Positions 34,479-45,475 of a stretch of DNA of 64,000 nt are shown here, piece by piece. Below the pieces are notes generated by a model. The model worked only from the letters and a program-made list of their open reading frames with translations. It ran no database searches and had not been told where the DNA came from. The translations under genes were made by a program, and so were the position numbers. This DNA comes from Hyparrhenia diplandra (lineage: Eukaryota; Streptophyta; Magnoliopsida; Poales; Poaceae): assembly GCA_015847255.1 (NCBI GenBank), contig JADLZK010010191.1, forward strand, positions 62,001 through 126,000, read 5' to 3'. Each line of letters opens with the position of its first letter. The first letter of the stretch is position 1.

Positions 34479-37400
34479 ATGACTGTGAGTGTGCTGGGGG
34501 GGCTGGCAAGCTCGCCCCCAAGCTTGCGGCTGCTCCATGATGAATACAAGCCCGAAAAGGCATGAAGAAGCAGGTGCAGTGGCTCCAGAGCGAGCTGGAG
34601 AGCATCTATGCCTTCCTCAGTGAGGTCGCGGAGGTGCCATGGGATCGCTCAACGGGCAAGTCAAAGTGTGGGCACGCGAGGTCGGGGAGGCATCCTATGA
34701 CATGGAGGATGTCCTCGACACCTACCTCGTGTGCGTCGATGGCGGTGAGCCTACTGACCCGAGCAGGGTCAAGCGAGCCATGAAGAAGATGGGGAAAGTT
34801 CTCACCAAGGCCAAGGCACACCGCAGTATTGCTGGTGCCATTGAAGATATGAAGAAGCATCTCGAGGAGATAGCTCAGAGACGTCAGAAGTACAAATTTG
34901 ATGAGATTGTTATGTCCAAGCCTGTTAGAGCGACGACTACTATTGATCCTCACCTTACTGCTATGTGCAAACAATTGACACAGCTTATTGGCGTCGACAA
35001 CTCAAGGGACCAAGTCATATCTATGCTGAATCCATCCCAACCAAATGATGAGGTGTCCGACAAGAAGATCACCAAGAAGGTTTCTATTGTAGGAGTTGGG
35101 GGACTGGGCAAAACCACTCTTGCCAGAGTGGTATATGACAACCTAAAATCGCAGTATAACTGTGCGGCTTTTGTCTCAGTTGGACGGGATCTTGAGTTGG
35201 TAAAAGTTTTCAAGGACATCCGCTATGATCTTGACCCGGAAAAGTATAAGATCATTCATAGCACTGCAATAAGGGAGAAGCACCTAATTGGTGAAATCCA
35301 AAAGTACCTGGAGAACAAGAGGTACACACCAGCCACCCAATATTGATTTTAACCAGCTAGTGCCGTTCATGTAGTCCTTCATTTTGGGTTTAGCTAGCTG
35401 GTTTTCACTTTCTTGTACATACATTCTATTCTTCTAATACAAAGATACGCACACTCTTGTGTATTCACGAAAAAAAACTAGCTAGCGCCGTGTAAGATGT
35501 TCTTCCACGACACAGTCAATAGTTGATACTACTACTTTTCACCACGCTGTAGGTTATAGTAAAATATATTGTCCTCATATCCTCTATGCCAGATTGCTTC
35601 TAGAGATGGATTTTCTCCACTCCACACATATAAGAAAATTTTCATCCGTGGACTCTAAGCTAACAGCAATTTGCTAGTATTTTAGAATATATGTCGAAAT
35701 ATGTATTCACACCCTGTATAAAAGGGCAATACATTATAACGTATTTATTAATTTACCTTAAATTTTCATAATATATATTTTCTTTGTGAAACTATAAATT
35801 TATGGAAAACACTTGTTTAGCGCCAGGCTACCAGCTTCATTTGCAATATGCCCTTGTGTACGTAATCAGTTCTCTCTATATATAACAATGTGGTCTTAAA
35901 TATATATGAAGTTTTTTAAATAGGCCCTTTGTGTGCGGTTTCCATAAGTATTCCAAAAGTTGTAGAGTTAATTGTTTCGGCTCTTCAATAGAGTGTCGAT
36001 TGTTAGCGCACAAGATTTTTTTAAACATCAACACATAGTTTCTTTTTATTAGAGTGATCATGTGTTTGATGTGTGATGCCAAATTTTTAATCTTAGTAAA
36101 TTTCAAGCTTTTTTGAAGCTACAAACATTACTAACCAATGGTTCTTAAACTTTCATGTGGATAGGTATTTTATAGTTATTGATGATGTATGGGATGTGCG
36201 CACTTGGCAAGCAATAAAAGCTGTCACTTGTTGAGAATAATTGTGGAAGTATAGTAATCACAACAACTCGTAAGTTTGATGTGGCCAATGAAGCTGGTGA
36301 TGTTTACAAGCTAAAACCACTTTTCGATGATGACTCTATGAAGTTATTTTTTATACAAGGATATTTGGTGGGAAGTACCATGATAATCAACCAGAAGATG
36401 TCATCAATAAAATTCTAAAAAATGTGGAGGTATACCATTAGCAATCATGACAATGGCAAGTTTGATGGCTGGTAAAGAGAGAAGTACGAATGGTCGGAGG
36501 TCTTGAAGTCTATTGGTTTTGGATCCAAAGGCAATAGGGAAGCTGAAGACACTATGACAATACTTTCATATAGCTACTATGATCTGCCTCCACATTTGAA
36601 GACATGCTTACTATATCTAAGCACATATCCGGAAGATTATGGGATCAATAAGGATTCTTTGATATGGAAGTGGGTAGCTGAAGGATTTATTGACCGGAAA
36701 CATGGTACGAGATCATTTGAGCTTGGAGAAAGATACTTCAATGATCTCATTAATAGAAGCTTGATCCAGGCGGTGGAGAATGCGGGATGGAGTAGTATCA
36801 ACATGCCATGTTCATGATATGGTTCTTGATCTGATGCGTAAGCTTGCATCTGAAGAAAACTTTACTACTATATTAGGTTACAATATTGAAGGAACAACTG
36901 CACTATGCAATGCTCGTCGGTTAGCCCACCAAAATGGATTAGATAAACACATTAATTCTGAAGCAATGGTGACTGGGATGCCAAAAGTGAGGTCATATAC
37001 TACATTCAAGTGTATTATTGATATCCACGACTGGTTTTTGAGATTTAAACTCTTGCGCGTGTTGGACATAGCAGTAAACTGCAACTTTAAGGAAGGTCGC
37101 CACCTTGAGCATCTTGGTGATTTACTTCACTTGAGGTATCTTCGGATAGTATATCAAGGTAGTGAGGGTATGGAGCTCCCAAAACAAATAGGGAATCTTA
37201 AGTTACTGAAAATACTTGATGTGATGGGAACGTTGCCAGCAAGCGTTGTGCACCTAACAAACCTGGTCCGGCTATGTGCTTGGAACAAGGTACCAGATGG
37301 GATTTGTTTGTTGGTTTCCCTGGAGGAGCTCAGAATAACAAATGGTTGCATTGATAATCCCACGAGATTTGTTAAGGAGCTAGGCAGCCTGCGAGAACTG

Positions 37401-38420
37401 AGGCGGCTCGAATTTGCCACTGATGGCTTGGATGAGAGCATGCAGGGAGAATTTATGGACTCTCTAAGGAATTTGCAAAAGATCCAGTATATACATGTGT
37501 CCAGTTCTGCTTGGGCTGCAGATACAGCCATGTGGGAAGCAGTAGGCTTTGTGCTGCCACGAACTCTCCAATACTTGGATTGGTCTCTCATTAATTTTTC
37601 TAAATTCCCGTCATGCATTAATCCCTCCAGTCTCCCCAACCTGTCCCAGTTGTTTCTAACGGTAATTACTATGGTTGAGCATGACCTGAATCTCCTTGCT
37701 AGGCTGCCAGCACTCTGTTATCTTCATCTTGTAACATATTCCCGTGCAACAGCTAGTAATATTAATGCCAGTGATGGCTCCTGCTTTCAGAAGTTGAGGT
37801 ACTTTCAGCTCAATACAATGGTGCACTTTGAGCAGCCCAATGAGGAAGACACTAGGATTTCATTACACATAGGGTATGAAAAAGATGAGATACCCTTTAC
37901 CTCTAGAAAAAACAATGACTCCAGGAAAGTCGTACCCTCAGGCATGATGCCAAATCTTGAAGTACTTGCATATTATGTCAATTTACGCGCCCTGAAAGAT
38001 AGAAACGGTGACTGTGGGAATATCGGGTTGGAGTACCTGCCCTCCCTTCAAGAGCTCAGAGTGTGGATCGACACTGAAGGCGTGACTGTTGCAGAGAGCC
38101 ATGCTGCATTAGCTGCGCTGAACAACGCATGCAAGCTGCATCCCAACCATCCGACGCTTTACAACATGAATAAGTCAATTGAGGTACGGCGGGAATTTTG
38201 TACTGTTCCGATCAAGTTAATATCTCTCTATTTATTTATCTTTCCTTTTTGGCATATATACAACATTTTGTTTGTCTTACTCAATTAATGATTTGTTCAG
38301 AAGCAGGAGGAGGAGGAACAGGAGGTCTCGCGAACTGCTGATATTGATTTGGAACCAAAGCATGCCATCATACACTGTACGTACTCTGTCCACCATGCCG
38401 TCTTCTGTCTTAGCCGATGA
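34479..38420 (+). pseudogene. NLR-C: CC-NB-LRR receptor with several small lesions
   Basis: Exon 1 is 34479-35321, exon 2 is 36165-38183 and exon 3 is 38301-38420 (GT-AG borders). Exon 1 has the coiled coil (KKQVQWLQSELESIYAFL, EASYDMEDVLDTYLV) and an intact P-loop GVGGLGKTTLARVVYD. Exon 2 begins at YFIVIDDVWDV and includes RNBS-D CLLYLSTYPEDY, CHVHDMVLDLM (VHD in place of MHD) and about 450 residues of LRR. Breaks: two frame changes in exon 1 (near 34560 and 34650), several one- or two-base changes at A and T runs between 36215 and 36490, and one near 36777. Exon 3 lacks the usual LGKLSPASS end and reads on to a TGA at 38418. Introns are nearly the same as in NLR-D. Confidence 0.85.
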
Positions 38421-39311
38421 ATGATGATGATGTGGGTTGCTGTCTTGCAATCCAGACATTCTAGTACTAGCATCGCTGTGGTTGCTGAACCGTCAACCAT
38501 GTGTGTTAGTTGTATAGTCCCGGTGGTTGCACCAACCCACAATCAATACTCTGTTTTGCACCCTCCTATCTGCCTGACACATCCATCTTTTATTCTTCAC
38601 TAGGAAATAATCAATTTGGTAATTGAACAATTTAGGGCTGTAAGCATAGTATGTATATATAGATGATTAAGAAGAATTATTGAGGAACCGTAAGCACTGC
38701 AGCTGGGACGTAGGTAGTCACTGAAGTGTCAACCGGGTGTGTTACCCCTAAGTCCTAAAGTGCCAGTGGCTGCATCCACTGTTTCGGGCCACCGTACCAG
38801 CAGATACTCTGTTTTCATGTCTCCTATCTTAACATAATATGTACTGTGAAGGTTGGTTCCTTGGTTTGACTTATACACAAGTCGCTTGTTTAATCTGTCA
38901 CTTGAGGGTCTATGACACATCCTTCTATGATTATTCAGTAGGAAGTTAGCACTCTAATTGGTCATCTGATAATACATGGGGTGTAAGCATAATATCTGCA
39001 GAATATTAAGTACAAATTACTGACAAACTTTATTCCTCTCGCAGATCAGAAATCCTGATCCAAGTTTCAGCTTGAACCGTGCCGCAGATCAAATGGTGCT
39101 AGCGTCAGTGCGTGCGAGACTACATCAGCCCATCACCTCAAGTTCAGTCGACCGTGAGCCTGCCAGATCAGTATCGGCTCTTATGTTCACCCGAGCAAAT
39201 TTCTATTCGAATATGTTGTATCAAAGTTTCAGTGTACTCTGCTGCTGCCTAGACCGGCACATTTTTCTTCATTCAAACGTACTCCTGGTTTGTATTAACT
39301 ATTTATTTAGA
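38421..39311. repeat. NLR 3'-flank module downstream of NLR-C, left part
   Basis: Holds ACTCTGTTTTGC, GATACTCTGTTTTCATG, CTCCTATCTTAACATAATATG, CTCTCGCAG near 39040 and GACTACATCAGCCCATCACC. It breaks off at TATTTATTTAGA, where Helitron-2 is inserted, and resumes at 42873. Confidence 0.6.
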
Positions 39312-39321
39312 CTAGTCCATC

Positions 39322-39343
39322 AACCCGTGCTCCCGCACGGGTT
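39322..39343 (-). terminator. Helitron-2 3' hairpin (replication terminator)
   Basis: On the minus strand AACCCGTGC, loop GGGA, GCACGGGTT forms a perfect 9-bp stem, followed by GATGGA and CTAG. This is the canonical rolling-circle termination structure of a Helitron. The corresponding stem in Helitron-1 is reduced to about 5 bp. Confidence 0.85.
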
Positions 39344-40239
39344 AGATTTTTCCTATGATGATGCCTATTATATGTATAAATAAATTTGCCTCCTTCGTTT
39401 GGACATTGTGTATAACAATATGATTTGATTATTATACTTTCTTAATAATAGTTGTTGATAATTTAACTTCATTTTTAAATTTAAATTAGAGTTCTTAATG
39501 GTAGAATCATGTTAAACATGAATGATATTTCATTCTGTTTTCAATCATAATATATTATATGGTTATTATTGATTAGTTTTTTTAGTGTAGAACTTTTCCA
39601 TGAAGTTGTTGAGCCAAAAATATTTTTATTAATTTTTAAGCTTCTCAAAAAAAAGATAGATAAGAGATTTTTGCAAATTTTTTTAATGGGAGGTTTCAAT
39701 AGTCGTAAATGTGTTTTTTTTTTTGTATGCATAGCATTGGACTTTCATAGAAACCGACTGATGATAATAAAAAATAGAAGGTTTTCTTCGGAGGCTACAA
39801 AGAGATGGCTCATTTTGTTTCTCTCAGTATCCCTCTCTTCTCATTGTAGTTCATGATCCCAGCTCCAGCAGCAGCACCCAAATTGCTTAGTCAAGGGTGA
39901 GTGCTAATGCCCATGCCCATGCATCAAACCTATATACCTTGAGCAGATTATGCTGCGTTGGAGGCTCCTTGACTGCATCCCCGGCTGGAACCTACAGGAG
40001 CTGAGTCTAGGGTTGTCAGCGTGCCTATGCTGGACAACACTGTGGCTTGTGACGGGGATCTTCTTGCAGAAGCAATCTTTTGCTTCATGGTTTTGTTTTT
40101 TCAGGTGTTGTTAATTTCGACCTACACCAAGTAATTAATAGTCAATAGTTAAAAAAGTAGTGATTGAGTATTATAAGAATATTTTTTTTCATACAAAATT
40201 ACATGAACGTGGAAAATGATGATTATTAGAATGAAAGAA

Positions 40240-40540
40240 CTAAGATTTCTTGTATTATAGAATCTTCTTGCACATAATGTTTTTGGCGACATTTTCTTCT
40301 TGGGTTTCTTGGTGTGAAATCATAATTTTCAGTCCTCTACTTGTGATGTGTGAGACGGCAACATATAGTTGCCCATGTGTGAAGACTTCATTTCGTAAAT
40401 AGAGGCAAAAAATTTTTAACAATTGTCCTTGACTTTTGTTACTCGTCATGACAAAGCACACTCGATATAGGATACTGTGTGTTTTGGGAAGAAAAAATCT
40501 AATTGATTAGGAGCACAATATCATGAATTTGGTGACCCCA
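40240..40540 (-). pseudogene. RepHel Pif1-like helicase C-terminal fragment
   Basis: The minus-strand frame reads FFLPKTHSILYRVCFVMTSN, then KSQGQ, then VFTHGQLYVAVSHITSRGLK followed by IMI. In Helitron RepHel proteins the Pif1-family motifs are NKSQGQ (motif V region) and HGQLYVA-SR-TS--GLKI (motif VI region), so this is their last conserved part. The usual A-M-T-I is VMTS here and the motif VI S-R is S-H, losing the arginine expected there. Upstream helicase motifs are not recognisable, so the element is not autonomous. Confidence 0.85.
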
Positions 40541-40929
40541 ACATAAGTTTTGGTTTCTTCTATGGGTCCAGTGTCACACTTGAATCTTATGATTTCTATG
40601 ATAAATAAATATGAGTTCTTATCAAATAGTGATAAAAAACAGAGGAAACATATAAAAAAATAAAGTTAGAGGTAGTCTACCTAAGAAGAACGTGTTCATA
40701 TTTACTCTATTTGAAAGCATTGTTGTACTGAAGAACCAAAAACTATACTTTATATAGTCATGTGTATCTTTGATCTTCTTTTATATTAGTTGCGCAAAAA
40801 ATTGACTACCTTATCCTTCTTTGAAATAACATAAACTTTAACTTCTTGGATTAGTGGTTTGAAAATTTCCATGTATGCCTCATTGATAACTCCATGTTAT
40901 TATTTATGGTATGATCATTTTTTTATTTA

Positions 40930-41760
40930 TGAAAAAATTAATCAAATTCTACTATAAACACAATGAGAAAATATTTTACCTGTTGATCTAATTGCCACTA
41001 CCGAGCAAGATTTCATCCCCTATTCTCGTGACTCGTGCTTTGACTCTCCATAATTCAATTCCTGTGCTAATAACCTCACTTAAGAGTTTTTCAAACCTTT
41101 GCGACTTGAAAGCTAAAAAATATAATATAATGTCATTAATCTACCCTTTTACATGTAGATCATAGGAGACAAATTAGATCATAAATGGATTCAGATGGCC
41201 ATACCTTTGGTTGGTCAATGATGAAAACAATAGAGCTCCTTGAAAACTGAAAAAATACTAATGTTGGCATTAATCTTCCTTTCTTCATGTAGCACGTTCA
41301 CTTTTTTTATTATGATTAGCATATATGATAAAATCAGTCAAAGTCTATTATAAACACAATGAGAAAACATTTTACATGATGATCAATAAGAAAAATATCA
41401 ATATTGATCTAATTGCCACTACCGAGCAAGATTATTCTCATGACTCGTGATTTGATTCTCCATATCCATTGATGGGCTAACCTGACTTAACGTTCTGTAA
41501 ACCATTGTAACTTGAATGACGAAAAACATAATATAATGTCATTAATTTACCCTTTACATGTAGATCTCGAGAGATAAATTAGATCATAAATGGATTCAGC
41601 ACGATGGCCATACCCTTGGTTGGTTAGTGATGAAAACAATATAGCTTCTTGAAAACTGAAAAAAAATATTAATGATGACATTAATCTTCCTTTTTTCATG
41701 TAGATTGTAACAATCGGATTATATCATAAATGAAATCGGGAAGACAGACAGATATACCTT
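40930..41760 (-). repeat. Duplicated block inside Helitron-2
   Basis: TAAACACAATGAGAAAA and ATTGCCACTACCGAGCAAGAT recur with a period of about 396-400 bp (40955 and 41351), and AAATTAGATCATAAATGGATTCAG recurs at about 41171 and 41575. A third partial copy of the right half lies at 41.70-41.77 kb. On the minus strand each contains an exon-like piece around the ATAAATGGATTC block, possibly a reiterated exon of an RPA-like Helitron accessory gene. That identity is a guess. Confidence 0.55.
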
Positions 41761-42239
41761 TAATTGGTGAATGTTTAAAATTGTGGATCACCTTTTTGGT
41801 TCGTGATGATGTGGGAACAACGGTAGGATGTGCAGTAAATAAATAGATTCCTGGTAGTGAAGAATTATTTACCATTGGTTGACAAAAATTTTGCTTCAGT
41901 TTTGATATAGGTAAACTTGACAATTTATGTATAAACCACGTAGCTATAGGCTAAATGACGCTGGAAAGAACATTCACATTTAGAGCTGAGTTCCAACTTG
42001 TATTGGAGTCGTGACGTGGCATCATCACCCAACAACACCATGAGCACACACACTTGCATGTCTTCGTGGTTTATTTGTTGATCACGGAGGCCTGTATTGA
42101 TGACTGCATGCACGTGGTGGCTAATGGAGGACAGTATATATAACCGCGGAAAATTTTTCTAGGTTAGTTGGTCGATAATCTGGAACAAAATATAAAATAT
42201 CAAACAACAAATAGATTGCAAGCTAAACTGGATATTAGG

Positions 42240-42600
42240 CAACAAAGCACATGGATTGCAACTTATACATGATTTTGCCTCATGAACCGACGCCATCGCT
42301 CGGGCGTCGCCAGCAGCCAGGCCATAGTTTTGATCCTGATTGTGTTTGCGCCTGACTGTGGCTGTTGGGTGGTGAATTACACCGGGCCCTGGCCGCAGGA
42401 CACCCATGACACGAGGAGGGGGAGGGGGCACGCCGCTGCTAGCTGCTCCGACGTTGGTGCTTGGATGGGGATTAATTGCCTAATTTTGTATTCGTATGGT
42501 GATTTAGATTGCCGGGCGGCGGTGTCTTGCAGATCGGGGCTAGGGATAGGTAGGGAAGGATTTTCAACGGCCATAGGTTAGATTAGATGGCTTCTGCGTC
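42240..42600. other. GC-rich block near the 5' end of Helitron-2
   Basis: A stretch much richer in G and C than the rest of the element, with open frames on both strands (for example 42282-42581 plus and 42377-42574 minus). It may be captured host sequence or the leader of the lost Rep gene. I do not recognise either translation. Confidence 0.3.
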
Positions 42601-42872
42601 ATGGGAAAACACACATGACTTCAGAATTAAATGATTGCCGTACAAAAGTTTTTCTTATTTTTAAAAAGGTTATATTTATTATAATGGCAGAGGTGGGTAA
42701 TTTTGTACAAAGTTAAATAGATCCAATGGTTGTTGACGTTTAGGATTTTTTTGGTTTGATGGCTGGATGTTTCGATTAATGTGAGATTTTCTAGCATTTA
42801 TCTTTTTTCTAGCGCGTTTGGTGAGGATTAACGTGGAGCCACCGTTGGAGCCTCCAATTAGTAATAGTAAGA

Positions 42873-43960
42873 TTCTGTACCTTTCTGTGGTTGGTTCTTA
42901 CATTCAAATAAGCTTGGAACAATTTATGTTGTGCAAAAGTTTGAAGAGGCTTTATGTGTTGCTTTCTTTGCCTCATGGTGCCTTTTTTTGCATTGCCGCT
43001 GCCTGGTTTCCACAAGACGTATCTACCGGGGTGGTCAAAAGAATTGGGAAATACTAGAATTGCGTAAACAATATCGTCTGTAAATTTCGTACTACCCTTC
43101 ATAGAGTAGTAGACACAAGCCGTCTGGGAGCAAAAGCGTCACAATAATGCATGTGCACAAGTTTACACATGCAGAAGCTAAATCGCTGGAATCTCGATTG
43201 CAGAGAGGTCGCGGGGACAAGATGAGACACGGAGGTGCAATACAGCTGTTGTCTTCTTCTCATGGGCTGATAGTCTATAACATATCTGGTGGGCCCTCAT
43301 GATCAGAAGCACAGGCCCATTGGCGGCCTTGCTGATCATGTATGAATCTTCTATACAACGCGCAATACAAATAGAAGTGGACTGGAGAAGGAATCAATGC
43401 AAGTTGAAAAATCCGAGTAGTATATTTTCCTGTCTCACAGTGGTTGTTCTGGAGTAAAAAATTAGGTTTACCCCTAACTGGAAATAATGAGCATATCCCA
43501 TAGTTTAACAGATACAAGTACTCTGTTTTCCACTCTGCTTCTGGCTGCTCAGTCAATACTCTGTTTTCGACTCTTCTTCTGGCCACCGTACAAGTCAATA
43601 CTCTGTTTTCTACTCTCCTATCTTCTTCATATAATAAGAACTCTGCTTCTATTAGATCCTGCAACATTTTTCTTGGTGCCGAAATACTGGCTCGTATTAT
43701 TAGTTTTTTTGTTCCTTTCAGTGGAACAAATTTATGTTGTGCGAAGGTTTGTGGAGGCTTTGTGTGTTGCTTGCATTGCGGCCGCCTGGTTTACACAGGA
43801 CGCATTTGCGCTCACAAGAGAGTGCAGCCATGGTACCAGAAGACGGGTGTCGTTTATGTCTTGTCAGAGAGGTCCAAAACAAATTACTTTTGAAATTTAA
43901 CAACTGTATTCTCTCTGATCTGGCTTAAGCCTCTAGACTGAAACTTTGATACAGCATATA
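42873..43960. repeat. NLR 3'-flank module downstream of NLR-C, right part
   Basis: Resumes the interrupted module: GGTTGGTTCTTACATTCAAA, AAGCTTGGAAC, the GGAATCTCGATTGCAGAGAGG block (43.19 kb), CACAGGCCCATTGGCGGCCT (43.31 kb) and a run of ACTCTGTTTTC motifs at 43.52-43.61 kb. The tail at 43.73-43.94 kb matches 10.61-10.85 kb, but the reading frame is not kept. Confidence 0.6.
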
Positions 43961-45475
43961 TTCAAATAGAAAAGTAGCACAGCCGATTGAAAACATGCGT
44001 GTGGTTCAGAAAAACACCCAGCGCGTGCCTACGCCACCTGACGGCGCCGCCGATTGACCTCGGCACCTATTGGGACAGTGGCGAACCTGCTTGCTGGCTG
44101 ATCTTCCTCGATGCAACGGGTAAGTTGCCTACTGTGTCGATGGGACTTCTCTCTGTTAGCATCCGACCTCCATGTGACATATCTGATTCTCTGATCACTG
44201 TGTAGCTAGGGCGATGACTGATGGTAGGGTTACGTAGGTTTTGTAAGATTGACCTTGCCGGCTGACCCTCTCCATTCCTGCTTGTGGTCGACTAGGTTGA
44301 TGAAAAATATCCCGCCATACGATCCACCCATCCATCTGTGCGAGCTGCTCCTTTCAATAAAAGTTGTCCTGGGATGGTACCAAGGGGGGCCTCACAAAAG
44401 GTCAAAGCACCCAGAGAGTTCTCCGGCCCAGTTACTTAACTAAAAGCCCATGACACATACGGACAAATAAAACAACGTCAAACTGTGCCGTGTTAGTGTT
44501 ACTAGTGGGAAGAACAAAGAGTGTGTTATTTCTTAATAATAATTACTCTCTAGAATAAGTGTAGCCTGTGAATGAAGTATCTCACACATGATACGTGAAT
44601 CGATATTGTTTTACTTCTACATAGCCACACAAGACAAGGAATCATACAAGAAATACATGATCCCGATATACTTGCGGACAGTTGAGAATATACAATGGTA
44701 ACTATATTGCCCCAGGAACCAAATATCTCTACTTCCACGTGTTTTCCAAATGAATTGCGCATCATAAGAACACAATCAAATATTACAAGTCAAATGATTG
44801 CAGTTCAAAGCAAAATGGTATTATTCGAGTAACACAGTGATAATCTCAATGATTGTCTTTTCATTTGGTCTCCTGGCATCCTGGGGATGTCACCCGTACT
44901 ACCCATGACCACCAGTCCGTCGGCTTGTATGGGCTGCTGCCGAATTAACTTCCACAATTGCTATCTTAGTCCCAAACATTACAAAGAGCCTGTGTAAATA
45001 GATTCCATGATCAGAGTCCAGCATTGCGAAATTGCAAAAAGAATTGTATAAAACTATTAACATATGACATTGCTTTTTATTAATAATAATTCATATATAA
45101 TTTATTGGAAACCATTGTATTCTTCTTAATGCCAAGAATCGAAATGACTAGTAATAACTTCTATCAAAATGTACATGCATCAAACGCTCCATTTCATTCA
45201 TTATTTGAGACGGTGCTTCCTATAAATGCCGCCCCAACTTGCAGGGTACATGTCATTAGATTTAGATATGAAAGCCACACCAATGAGTATTAGAGTATTC
45301 TCTCCATGCATGCTAGAATAACGTAATCCCTATTTTTAAAATTATATGTTGTTTGGCTTTTATAGACATATATAGCTACTGATATGCACCTAAATATTAA
45401 CTATATATGTGTAGACACATACTTAAAGTTTTGGATGTACAAAACCAAAATATCTTACAATTAGTAACAGAGTAA
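43961..45475. other. Intergenic, 3' side of the MSP-WD40 gene
   Basis: No exon, tRNA or transposon border was recognised. 43.99-44.45 kb is of balanced composition with short open frames. The rest is AT-rich. The part next to 45475 must hold the 3' UTR of the minus-strand gene, but no clear polyadenylation signal was chosen. Confidence 0.35.

Larger units (their letters stand above)
39312..42872 (-). mobile_element. Helitron-2, with RepHel helicase remnant
   Basis: On the minus strand it begins TCTTACTATTACTAATTGGA at 42872 and ends CTAG at 39312, with host A and T at the edges. A perfect 9-bp hairpin lies six bases inside CTAG. The interrupted sequence is the NLR 3' module, whose uninterrupted form exists at 9.36-9.44 kb (CTCCTGGTTTGCATT...TTTATTTAG followed by TTCTGTGGTTCGTACATT). 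A decayed Pif1-type helicase end lies at about 40.25-40.54 kb. The last 215 bp at the right match the 5' end of Helitron-1, so both belong to one family. Length is 3,561 bp. Confidence 0.9.
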
